From contig NC_079134.1 in the NCBI RefSeq assembly GCF_945859705.1, positions 43,578,402-43,642,401 of the forward strand: a stretch of DNA of 64,000 nt, in the 5' to 3' direction. Every line of letters starts with the position of its first letter. The first letter of the stretch is position 1. The notes under the pieces are model-generated. The model was not told the DNA's origin, did no database searches, and was given only the letters and a program-made list of their open reading frames with translations. Below, piece by piece: positions 1-21,900 of the stretch. Position numbers and translations under genes: made by a program. This stretch comes from Episyrphus balteatus. Taxonomy: Eukaryota; Arthropoda; Insecta; Diptera; Syrphidae.

Positions 1-10291
<10,291 letters not shown>

Positions 10292-11060
10292 TTTGCTATG
10301 AAAAATTTAAAATATGTATTTTTTAATTATTAATTTAAACTAAGACTTATGTAATAGTAATACATACACGGGTTGTATGTTTATTTGGTTAAACTGAAAG
10401 AAACTGTGAAGTTTTAGTCTTGTTTGAAATACACAGATAAGACACTAAAGAAGCAACCACACAAAATATTTATTTCACTGGTTAAAGAAACACCGAATCA
10501 AAAGATGTGCGATCCATGTGTCTACACTTTGTCAACTGATTTTTAACAAAATAAAATCTTATTTTAAATGACCGCTGCAAGAACCAGACCCGTTTAATCA
10601 TGATCAGGTCGAGTGACTAGGAAAGTGGTATACTTGACATTCGGTATTGTTTTCCAAAGAACTAAAACAGGAAGAATAATTTGACAGATTTTATGTTCAA
10701 AATAAAAAAAAGACAATCAATGCATAAATTTTGGTTAATAATGCGATTCCGTTAAATTGGTTTTAAGTTATTTTATCATAAATTTATAAATCACTTGAAT
10801 TTATAAAGACTCAAATTTTCATAAAGTACTCTTAGAAGATACATATATGAGACAGAACTTCATTCAATACATACCTACTTAACAAAAAATAAAAAATAGG
10901 TTATTTTTTGGTAGAATTATAAAATAAAATTGATGATGACGCTGATTGTTTGCTGTCATATCGTTGAATCACCACTTGTTCTTGGATTTTCCAATCGGAG
11001 CCTAACGTGATCTTTTGAGGTGATGTGGTTTTAAAGGAATTGATATTGATGGACGAAATA

Positions 11061-11200
11061 CAGGGTGTTCCGGATTATGATAAGGGCATTTCAGAGGGGT
11101 GATTTTGGGGTATATTCTATGAAGAATATTGCTCCACAGCAACTCTCCGTTGTCCGTTGAAAAGACTTAGCGAAGATTTAAGAAAAAGCTTACTTTGGTA
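11061..11200 (+). repeat. Dispersed repeat beginning TACAGGGTGTTCCGG
   Basis: The same start and following sequence (ATAAGGGCATTTC, GATTTTGGGGTAT, TTGCTC...CAGC/AGTAA) is found in the paralogous place at 36829 and, more divergent, at 62756-62900. A sharply conserved left edge with no seen right edge suggests a nonautonomous transposon end. Class unknown. Confidence 0.45.
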
Positions 11201-14200
11201 TGCCTCTACTTATGTTAATGATAATTTCTCCGTCAATATTAATGATAGAAACTTCTCCGAGATCTTGTTTTTTAGCATAAATGTTATTCTTTGAAACTGC
11301 CTTTGTTAAATGTTAATATCTTTTTTGATAACTCAGTTATTAAATTTTAAAGGAAGTTCATCTTTTCTTACCCATGATAATTTTTGACTTTGAGGCGAAT
11401 TTTCTTTGATAAATGTGTGTTAAATAAAGTCTTGTACTAATTTATTCTAATGAAGAAAACAATAATAAACAAAAGTGATTTACAAATTTTCCATAAAACT
11501 TATACATACATTTTATGAAAAATGCATTAGTACAATACTCACACTTAAAATTGGAGAAACTAAAGCAAATTATTAGGGAACCCTGCCGAACAGCTCCAAT
11601 TTTGATGATCTTTTATTTTCATACGTCGATTTATTAAAAATACATACTTTAACCCTTATAGGTTAAAAATTGCAGATATTGCCGTATTGTTTTTTTGAGT
11701 AAGGGACAGTCTTCCATTGTTTAAGCGATAAATGCAATTTTCTCACAAACTGACTTCAATCACAAGAAAAAATATTTTGAACAGAATGGCAACACTTACA
11801 ATATTACATGATATCTATCTGTAAAATTTAAATTCACTAAATTTATTCAAGAGTTTTTGAAAGAAGGGTCATTAACTCAAAATTTTTGAAAAAAAAAAGT
11901 TATTAAAAAGTTTTAAATGTCTTTTTTTAAACATTTTCGAAGTTAAATACAAATTTATGTTTAAAAAGAGGTTATCTGTAAAACCGGTTTACGGACGATG
12001 ATTTTACGTGATAACGTCGTAAGAAAACAGGTTGTGTGCTTTTAAAATGAGTCAATGAATCTCCGAAAAGAGCTAGAATTTTTTGAACTCGATCAAATTT
12101 CATTAAAAAAAAGCAAAAAAACATTTATTTTTATGTTCTCAGGCTATGGAATCAATTTCTCATTTCAAAGATGCCTACAAGAGAAGTTAGAATTTTTTAA
12201 AGTCAACCATGTCGAATCTGCAGACTGAGATTACGGTACTTCCCACACTGGTGGCTGTTCGGGGGGCAACAGATCTCCACTGGTGTTTTGAGGTTTTTCG
12301 CAAGTTTCTTGATTTAACATTGTGTAGCTTGTAGTTTGTCTACCGTTATGTGTGATATACCAAATGAAAGGTAATTGTATCAATATGCTCAAAAAAGTTT
12401 AATAAGTTTTCTATCTGCTCTTGGTCAAAAGTTATAACCTGTTGAGTTCTAAAATTTTATTTTACCGTTATCTCAAAATTATGTTAACGAAAATGATTGA
12501 AACATCGCACACATATAGTTGTAGTCATGGTCTATCATTACTCCATATACTTTATTCCTGTATCCATTAAAGAAAAAAAGATAAAAATAAAAAACGATGA
12601 AAATCGGTTAAAAACGGTCAAAAAACGTGTTTTTTAAAAACTTGTTTCTTCCGTTATTCAGTCAAAACTCACTAAACGATTCCAAGTTCTTGCACATAAG
12701 TTTGAGATTTTTTGAACCCTTCAAAAAAAGCTAAAAATCAAAAATTACCCAAAAATACCCCTAAAAAACAAGGTGTTTTTCAAAAAATTCATATTTCGAA
12801 ACGCAGAGTGTTGGAAAAAAATCCGTATCAAACGCCTAATTTTTGTTCCCCTTATCTTTCACCTGGCATCTTTAGAATTGAAAAAAAAATGTCCTTTACT
12901 CAAAATCATCATTTTGTCATTGCTCCAACACGTGTACAACGTTCAAACAAAACGTTATAGCTTAGTTTAAATTTTTTTTAAGAATTTTTTCTTAAATGCA
13001 GTTATTCTTAAATTAATCTCATCTATCTATAGAAAAAAAATCTCTACGACTTCGCGTTTAGATTTAAGCCCAAATTTCATCTCTCCGTTTACCCCTGTTT
13101 ACCCTATTAAATAGTCATAAAAGGGGAGGATAATAATTATTTAATTTTTTTAGGGCCAATTTTTCAATACTCAGTTTAACAGTCAGTTAGTACTTATTCC
13201 TTAGATAGGGAAAAAATCAATTGTCAATTGTCAAAGATGTTTGAAAAAAATTGAGATACAATTTACAGCGGAACACAAGAAAACAAAAACAATAATGAAT
13301 AAAAATGACGTTTAATTTTGAATTTGAAATTTCATCTTTCCGTTTTACCCCTGTTTACCCTATTAAATGACGGAATTTTAAAAAATCCTTCATTGGGATT
13401 AAGCTTTAGGTTACTATCTTTTAAATAAGCTATAGAAAATTTTTGTATCTCTAATAGTTTATTTTTAATTAAAATTTTTTGCCGCACTGCGAAAGTGCGA
13501 GAGTGTAACGTTAGAAAATGGCGTCACTTTTTTGTGGTGGCTGCCATGGTTCATCGATTTATAAGACGTTATCACGTCAAAAAATTTTTGGCCATAAATA
13601 CATTCAGTTGAATTCCAAAGAGGAAAAGGTAATCAGTTTTGAAAAACAAAAAAATTCAAAATTACTTCAATTTCATTGGATTTTGTGTTGATAAAAGCTG
13701 AATTTTTGCATTGAAATAATTGATTTTCTCAATGACCTTGCAAATAGAATGCTTAACTTTTGCTATTTATCTTTTAACAATTAGAGATATTGAATGAATA
13801 AAAAATAACTTTTTATTTAAATGTTGAACTTTAAAATAAAAAAAAAATTAGTTAAATATTTTTTCAAAACTTCTATTTAAAAAAAAGTTCTTCGAAAATG
13901 AAATACTTTTTAATTTTTTTCATAAACTGTATAAAATATTGACATTTCCTTTTATAATTTCAAATCATATTAAATGCGGCCAAATTACGAAAAAGTTTAA
14001 AGAACGACATGTTAAAATTTTATCAATAATTTTTTTTTTTTCAAAAATCTGAGTTTTCAAAAACCCGTCATTCAATTGACTTAATTTTAATTTTATGCAT
14101 ATGAATAAGCTTCAAGCTTTTTTAAAATGTATTTTTAAATATTGTAGGTGTTGCCGTTGTGTTCAAATTTTTTTTGTGTTTGAAGTCAATTTGTGAGAAA

Positions 14201-16024
14201 ATTGCATTTATCGCCTAAACGATGGAAGATTGTCCTTTACTCCTACATAGTTGTTTTCGTTTAATCGCTTGACAATCTTTTGGCATATGTTAATTAATGA
14301 AATTTAAGAAAAATGTTTGAAAAAAAATTTTTTGTTCACAAAAATCTTCAACGTCAACAGCGGTAATTTTTAATCTATAGAGGTTTAAGTATTTATAATT
14401 ACCGACGTTTGAAAATCAGAGCTAAAAGATTATATATAATAAAAAAAAAATAGCCTTTTACGACCCACGGTAGCCGAGTTATTATAATTTTAAGAAAGCA
14501 TTAAACCGTAAAAAAAATTTCAAAAAAATTCCCTGTTTATAAGTCGAATAATAGTTCTCAGTGAGAGGGGTTGTTTTCATTGTTTCTTGTTATAAGAGGA
14601 TTTGTCTCATGTTGTATTAAATTAATTTCTCGGCTCGTGTGGGTCATATAGAGCTTTTTTTTTTTTTTTGACTAGGTATAGAAAATTTAAAGGACTAAAA
14701 GTAGGTATATTATTTTGTTAGCCAATAACTGCACCGTTTGCAAAATAATAAGGCAAAGTTTTGCTTAACAAAAAACCGATTTCAACTTAATATTACAAAA
14801 AAAAAAAGTACAATTGATAGAAAATGTTGTAAGAAAAAAGCCGAGTTATTCCTAAAAAACGATATTTTTGGGTGTCAACGGACCGGTTTTACTTGCGTTC
14901 ATTTATCAATTGCTCGGCCATCTTTGGTGATAGAGTTTTTTTTTTTAAATGCAGGAAATTAAGAGGGCTGCAAAATAGGTTAGAAAAATTATATGTGCTT
15001 TTTTCGAAATAAAAACGAAAATCTGTTTTTTAACAATTAGAATTTTTACTTAAACTGGCTGCCATTTTGTAGTTACTTACTTGAATACAATGAAATTACA
15101 TTTAAACGATAGAAAATATTATAAGGAAGAGAATGTATGTTAATTTTTCGGTCTAGACATACTGGAGCAAAGACATTAGCTTAAAAGTAAAATATCCCAA
15201 AAAATGCATTTTTGTGAATAACTCCGCTAAAAAGAATGATCATGTGGTGAGAAATTGGGTTTAAGCCTTTTAAATATACCCCGGAAAATTCAATAGCTTT
15301 AAAACAATGCGAACTACATGATTTTTGATTCCCCCACAAAGTGTCTACCAAAGTAAGAGATGTTAATGTTAAGGGCATCATTTTTCATCATTTCCAACAA
15401 CATTTCGATAATATTATGAACAAAAAAAAATTTTTTTTTAATTTGAAATTGTTGAAGTTTTTTTATAGCCAAATATATTATGCATACGTCACAGTGATTT
15501 TATTTACAGAAATTATGCATATAGAACAATTATTTAAAAACTAAAACTAAAAAACTATTTTAACATTTTTAACTACTTTCATAAAATGCAATTATCTAAA
15601 AAAAATCCTTTTTTTATTTTCAGGTAAGTGACTAGAAAAGTTTTGTTCAAGTTTCGTTAAGTACAAAAATAAGTAAGTAACTCCATAACTAACTCCATAA
15701 CTAACTCCAATATAAGCTAAGTTAAATAGAAACAAAAACACTTTTGCTATTATTTACTTGAACCTAGGAATGGCCAATAAAATATTTAAACTAGTTTTTA
15801 CAGTTCAATATTTTTGTACAAACATTTTAGATGTTATGTTATGGTTTAAGAAAAAAAACTGCATTTTGCAATGGAAAATTCAATAATAACTAATAAATAA
15901 AAATCATTACAGCTTTTTGAAAAAAAAAACCAGATTTTCCATTTTGGTGCATTTTGGAACTGTTAATTTTGGTACAAAAAATAACACATTATCAAAAAGA
16001 TTGAACTAAATTGCTTCAGTGTTT

Positions 16025-16120
16025 AGAGATGTAGCTCAAGATAGAGACAGACAAACAGATCGGAACCCCACTTTTTGACATTCTCTATCATCGTTATGTC
16101 ATGTCTGGACGAATTATTAA
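16025..16120 (+). repeat. Conserved repeat block with GACAGAC and TTCTCTATCATCG
   Basis: The block runs from GTAGCTCAAGATAGAGACAG through CACTTTTTGACATTCTCTAT to TTATGTCATG. The B-A spacer has the paralogous copy at 42236-42316, and a related, longer block at 38445-38585 reads CAGACAGACAGACGGACTTC, CGGGACCCACTTTTTTGGCA and TAATGTCATGG. It is probably the end of a widespread insect repeat, but I cannot assign it. Confidence 0.4.
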
Positions 16121-16708
16121 ACTTGCCTTATATTACCTAACCTATATCGATGTAATTTGACGCCAAAAATACCAACAAAAGAGGTGTTTTTGACCTCTTA
16201 ATATACAAATTTCAAAACCGTGACATGCCACTGAAATTTTGTCTTCGGATTCAGTACATAAAAATCCTTTAGAAAAGTATGATTTGGTTCAAGCCGACCA
16301 GTGCTATCAATGAAAATGGCTTCATTGCAAGTATATTGTTGTTAGATGATATTGCTTGGTTTTCTAAATATCCTACAGGCATTCCTATTTGCTATCACCT
16401 CAACACCAGTTTCATTATCTACTTAAATATATTTTAAATGAATTCGTATATAAAATTGTGGTTCGATCGACTTTCGATATACACCTCATTGACTATTAAA
16501 CCATTTTATTAGGGGGGGTGTATATTCGATAAAATGTATTAACTGTTTCCATTATAAAATTCTTAAACTGATAAAACAAACAAATTGAGGTAAGTGTAAA
16601 TAGGCTTATCTCAATTGCAACACGGTTTAAAAAAAAAGGACAAACTCAGCGGTTAAAAAAAATACGTAAAAAGCTGTTGTTGAATTGAAATTGCCACAAA
16701 TTGACATA

Positions 16709-17389
16709 CAATGGTCGGAAAAAGTATTTTGACAAAATGAACATTTTTCTAACTGATGAGAATAATCTGTAACGGTTAAACATAAAATAAGGAAGTTGTC
16801 GGTTATTTATTAAGTATATTATGGTGAATCTCACGATGGTCAATGTCAGTCATATAGTTGGTATTATGCTTCGTGGTTGCATTTTTTGTATAAAAAGTAT
16901 TAATTTTTGAGGGAAAAAAGTATTTTGACAAACGTTTTTTTCCAACGTTGGTAAGGTAAGGCAATGCATTTACGTGTTTCAAGCACGTATACTACTGATA
17001 GACTTGTTAAGGCCCCGATTTGTAAAAAATTGGGCAAAACGGCGGAACTTAACATTGAAATTAGTGCATCTTCTGTTGCAAGTCATAACTTCTGTGTGTC
17101 TGTTAAAAAATCTGTGGAGAACTGAATTTATCGCGGGAAACTAAAAATTACCAAATATACAAACACAAAAATGTTATTATACTATTCAAAATTTACCACA
17201 AATGGACAAAAAATGAAAAAAATGCACTAAAAAAAATTGAAGCATTTTGAAGAATTCACTTTATCGCGATTCACCATAATATACTTAATAAATAACCGTC
17301 AACTTCCTTATTTTATGTTTAACCGTTACAGATTATTCTCATCAGTTAGAAAAATGTTCATCTTGTCAAAATACTTTTTCCGACTGTTG
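16709..17389. mobile_element. Nonautonomous Tc1-like element
   Basis: Inverted repeats of about 120 bp with ends CAATGGTCGG and CCGACTGTTG and the Tc1-like AAAAAGTATTTTGACA just inside, flanked by TA on both sides (16707-16708 and 17390-17391). The paralogous B-A spacer at about 57820-57830 reads GACATAGATATT, with a single TA and no element. The interior keeps about 30 codons resembling the transposase N-terminal region (near 16960-17090: DRLVK, ISASSVA) but is otherwise deleted. Confidence 0.8.
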
Positions 17390-18078
17390 TAGATATTAAT
17401 TTAGGTCAAACACGCCAGAGTTTCAATACAAATTTACACAAAACAATTAAACAACAAAATAAATAAATAAAACAAAATTACTCATACATTGTTTTGTTTT
17501 TTTTCTCGATTCTTATGAAAGATCTTTATTTGGAAGTTCCCGCTTTTTTAAGAATTTTATTAAATAATTATACATTCGATTCTCATATCTCATACGTCAG
17601 TTTAAAACGAAACAAAAATATTTGTTTTTTTCTATTCCATACCAAAGCGGAAGTCCTTTCTTTGAGAAAAAAAAATGAAAATTAAGACAAGCTGACTAAT
17701 GATGATCATTTCCAGACAAAAAGTAACACATAATAGAACTAAGAGAACTTCAGAATTGCAAATGAAATAAAATTCAACCTGAATCACCTAATTTTTTTTT
17801 ATTTTTTTTTTTTTTGTGTTCTGATGGTATTTTACCAAGACATTATCCAGCTATTCGTTTTACCTGGATGCCATATAAGGAATAAGCACATGTTTAACCC
17901 CAATCATTGACTTATGACAAGCTACGATTGTTTCTCAGGCGAAATCCTTTTCTTTTTTGTTCCAATTGTTGGTACGAGAAAGATGCATTTATAAAATAGT
18001 CACACTAAAAAAATCGAATATAACAAAAAAAAAAAAAAACAAACAAACAATAAAGACTTAGTTTAAATTACATTTATT

Positions 18079-18414
18079 CATTCCAATGAGCTTTATTCAA
18101 ATACTAAGTATAACTTAGTATGAAAAATCATTATAGTATTTATTATATTTTTCTTTTTTTAATTATTATTATTAAAAAAATTAAATTTCACAGAAATTCA
18201 AAACAAAAGGAAATATTTAAAACTATGTTAGCTTTATTTGTTTATTTTTTTCATTCCAATGAGCTTTATTCAAATACTAAGTATAACTTAGTATGAAAAA
18301 TCATTATAGTATTTATTATATTTTTCTTTTTTTAATTATTATTATTAAAAAAATTAAATTTCACAGAAATTCAAAACAAAAGGAAATATTTAAAACTATG
18401 TTAGCTTTATTTGT
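18079..18414. repeat. 173-bp tandem duplication at the 3' end of nidogen copy B
   Basis: 18079-18241 and 18252-18414 are almost identical direct repeats. The second contains the last codons, stop and AATAAA of copy B; the first repeats the same segment downstream, so transcripts may carry two polyadenylation signals. Copy A has no such duplication. Confidence 0.85.
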
Positions 18415-18978
18415 TTACAACTTTTTCCAGATGATGAGCTTCGATTTGGCAAACAAATAGTATCCAACGGACATCCACCATTATTCATTTGGCATGGATT
18501 GATGCCTTGAGGACAATAGTCTTCCAAAGCAATTAATTTATCCACGTAATATCCCGGGTCAAAATGTATACTTGGATGGCGTGTTCCATCAGAATAAACA
18601 CCTTCAAACGCCTTGCTATTAAGATTTTATAAAAAAAAAAAAAAAAAAAAAACAAAATTATAACGATAGTTTTAATTAAGAAAATCAACATACCTGTCGT
18701 AATTATGCCAATAGATACTATTGTTCGTGGCAGTTATTCTATCTATGCTAGATGACGTTACTGCAATATTTCTAACCTCCTTCGAATGAAAATCTATGCA
18801 CATTAGCTTAAATTCACCATCATAACCATTAAAGCATAAATCCCCACTGTTGAGAAGAACGGCCATCGATTGGATATTTAGGTCCTCTGGTATTGTGAAA
18901 AGAATCTCACGAGCGGTACCGTCCAGTTCAGACATTTTAATTGTTGTATTAAAAAAGCGCGTTAACCAATAAAGTTTC
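18396..18978 (-). CDS. Ndg: Nidogen copy B exons 9 and 10 (propeller end, terminal EGF)
   Basis: Exon 9 18694-18978 continues the propeller (KLYWLTRF, MSELDGTAREIL, SIYWHN) and ends at a GTATGT donor; exon 10 18396-18615 completes the reading frame with an EGF (CPQGINPCQMNNGGC) and a TAG stop. A poly-A run of about 22 bp follows exon 10 on the upstream side in the intron. Copy A has the equivalent pair at 58838-59437. Confidence 0.85.
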
Positions 18979-21900
18979 CTAAAAGAAAAGCATTGAGGCC
19001 AGAAAAATTCGATCACATCACGTTTTTGAGATATTCCCGTTAAAAAATCGAAAATGCCGCTTTTTACCAGTTTTCAGGGTTATTTTTTAGCGTTTACTCA
19101 TTTTTTTTTAAATTGAATTTGTAACAGTTTCTAAAAGAATTAAGTTTTGTCTCTCTAAATCCGTTTAAATCTTTTAAATATCTATTTTCTTCCTCGAGAA
19201 ATCATAACTTAAAATCAAAGTGTTTGGGGCATCTCATATTTATTTGCTTTTAATAGCAAATATCGAAAAGTTCTGTACCAATCGCTTTCAAATTTTGACA
19301 CAATTCTTGTAGAAACTGTTACAAATTTAATTTAAAAATAAGTAAACGCTAAAAAATAACTTTGAAATATATATTGAATATACGGGAATATCTCCAAAAC
19401 GTGATGTGATAGAATTTTTCTGACCTCGGATTCGAGCTCAGCCTATAGAAAAGTATACCCTGGTTTCTGTAACAAAAATCTTGTTGACCAGTGTAATTAG
19501 CTCATGTGAAACAACTTGGATTATTTAAAATTTTGGTTTTTAAGAATTACTAATTTCATTTAGAACTCAATAGATAGAAAGTACCTGTCAATTTTCTGCT
19601 ACGAAATTTCAGTGCAAGAAAAAGTCCATTTTTCAATGTTTTATATATTAAATTGTACGAAATAATTTTTTTTTATAAAGCCTTAGAATGGTTAAAATTT
19701 GTTTCTTAAAAAAAATTTTCTTGCTCGCTAACGCTCGCAATTTATATCAACCAACTTATCACTCTTTGTACCTACAAAACTAGAGATGCCGCTGAATATT
19801 CGGCCATTTTTAAATTCGTTTACCGTAAGCAGGGCTTTTTTAAACTTTTAACTACGAATTCCTCTCCTAAAAAAAATACTTAAAAAGGATATTGGCAAAT
19901 TTTTCGCTTCGACACAATTCAAATGACTATTTGATTTAGCGGGATTTAGAATCGACTGCAGTTACATATAGTTGATACAAAGTATTGTGATTTCTAAAAA
20001 AAAATTTTGTTTAGTCTGAAAATATCTTTATCAAAGGAGATTTTTACAAAAATAAATGTATTTTATATGTTGTTTTAACACCCAACGTTTTGTTGGGAGT
20101 CAAAATCACTTAATTACTTGAAGATATGTTGTTGTGACAGTCATATTACATCCAAAATATTAGAAAAAAAAAGAAATGAATAAAAATGCATTATTAATTC
20201 AGCTTGCTAAAGTAAGGACGCGACTGAATTTGATAGTAGACGTCTTACGACAATTGTGTATAACAAATTTTCATCAAAAAGTGCCATAAACAAAAAGTTT
20301 TAATATGGTAGTGCTAGGTTTTGGTATTTCATTTTTCATATGGAAATTCATATGGGTAATTCACTTAATTGGGCATTATTTACAAAATAAGGGTGGGAAA
20401 AATTTTTATTGTGCATAATCTATTAAAAATCATCGAGGGACAGTAGATTATGGAAAAATTTATAGCAATTAAGCATTTTGAAAAAAAAAATTTTTTTTCA
20501 TGCCATCTGTCTACGACAAAAACACGACAGTTATTGGCATACTTTTTTTTCCATTTAAAGCTCGTATTAAGATTTTTGAGGGGTGGTAATGCTAACTTGA
20601 TTGTCGAGTTAGCACTACCAGGGGTTATTTTTAAAAAAACGGGCGCGAAAAATTTTTTTCTTTCACGACAAATTTACGACAAATTCACGACAATTAACTG
20701 CATCATTAGATTTTCGAAATTCGAAAATGGTATATATAATATATAAAATCCAAGAACATAAAACAAAAATCCAAATTGAGCGTGGACGTTCCGCGACCCA
20801 GCAATGAATAAGTCTTATTAATACTGTCCAAAAGTTTTATTCTTTAGACGTACTTCAAAAACGGATAAAATGCATTTTTGCATTTTACACTTTTTATTGA
20901 TTGCCTCAATGTTGTCAAAATTTTAATGTTTATTTGAAGTGCAAAATATCATGGTTTGTAATTTTCGATGAGTTTGAAGACCTTGATCTTGAATATCAAA
21001 CCAATAGAACCCAAACTAGAAGCCTTTTAAGACAAGACTTACGATTTTTTTTATAGTTTGCATTTTCAATTCTTTGCTGGTATTAATAGCTTGAAAACTC
21101 TAGAACAAAATGTCGAATTTTATATTCAAAATAAAAATTAAATTCAATATCCTTCACACATTGCAAGATGCATTACCAATAATAATATTGCACTATCTTA
21201 GATTCATACCTAATCTAAATGCAGAGAAAAATTCATAGTAAAACTTAATTTATTAACAAGAACATTTTGAAAGATACAATTCCATTTAAAAGACACTTGG
21301 CAGTATTCGAGTGGGACTCTTAACCACTAAAACCACCTCTTTATCAGGACCAATCTTGAGAGATCGACATCAGATTTTTCTTTCTTAACTTTGTAAAATC
21401 ACTTTGGGGAAAATTTAAACTTTTAATACTTTCCCATGTGTTTTTAGACCATAAGCTTATGAGGCTTGGTTCTTCTTAATCTCCGAACATGGTTTCTTGT
21501 ATTCAAGACGGACACCATTTCAGAATTGGTATGACTTTGCAGTCTCTGATTATGCGATATACAGCATTATTTTGTTTTGGGTTGATAAATCAGAGTTGTT
21601 ACCAAGTAACCAGTACATTTTTATATTATTCAAGTTTAGTTCTTTTCTTTTTGATGTGCTCTTTCCACTTTTGCCTTGCATCCAAAGTCATTCCAAGGTA
21701 TTTGGCCGTAATGGCGTAAGGTACAGCTTGATTATTAATGAATATTGGAATTTTTGTAAAGTTTATAGGTATGTGAAGATTTTGTTTCATTGAGTTTGAT
21801 ACGCCATTTTTCGGTCCAATCTCTGACTGTGTCGACGGCATTTTGTAGTTTTACTGCTGCCTTAGAGACACATTTGTCGGGTAACAAAATTGCGGTATCA

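Larger units (their letters stand above)
10292..18395. other. Spacer between nidogen copies C and B
   Basis: Paralogous to 36034-58837 in the B-A spacer over most of its length (for example 10560-11000 with 36410-36740, 13590-15720 with 39915-42060, 16160-16440 with 49930-50153 plus 54663, 17400-17960 with 57840-58400). It is AT-rich with poly-A/T runs and short repeats; no ORF looks like a protein. The part from about 11800 to 13550 has no obvious counterpart. It must contain the promoter of copy C near 10300, but I cannot point to a TATA box with confidence. Confidence 0.7.
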
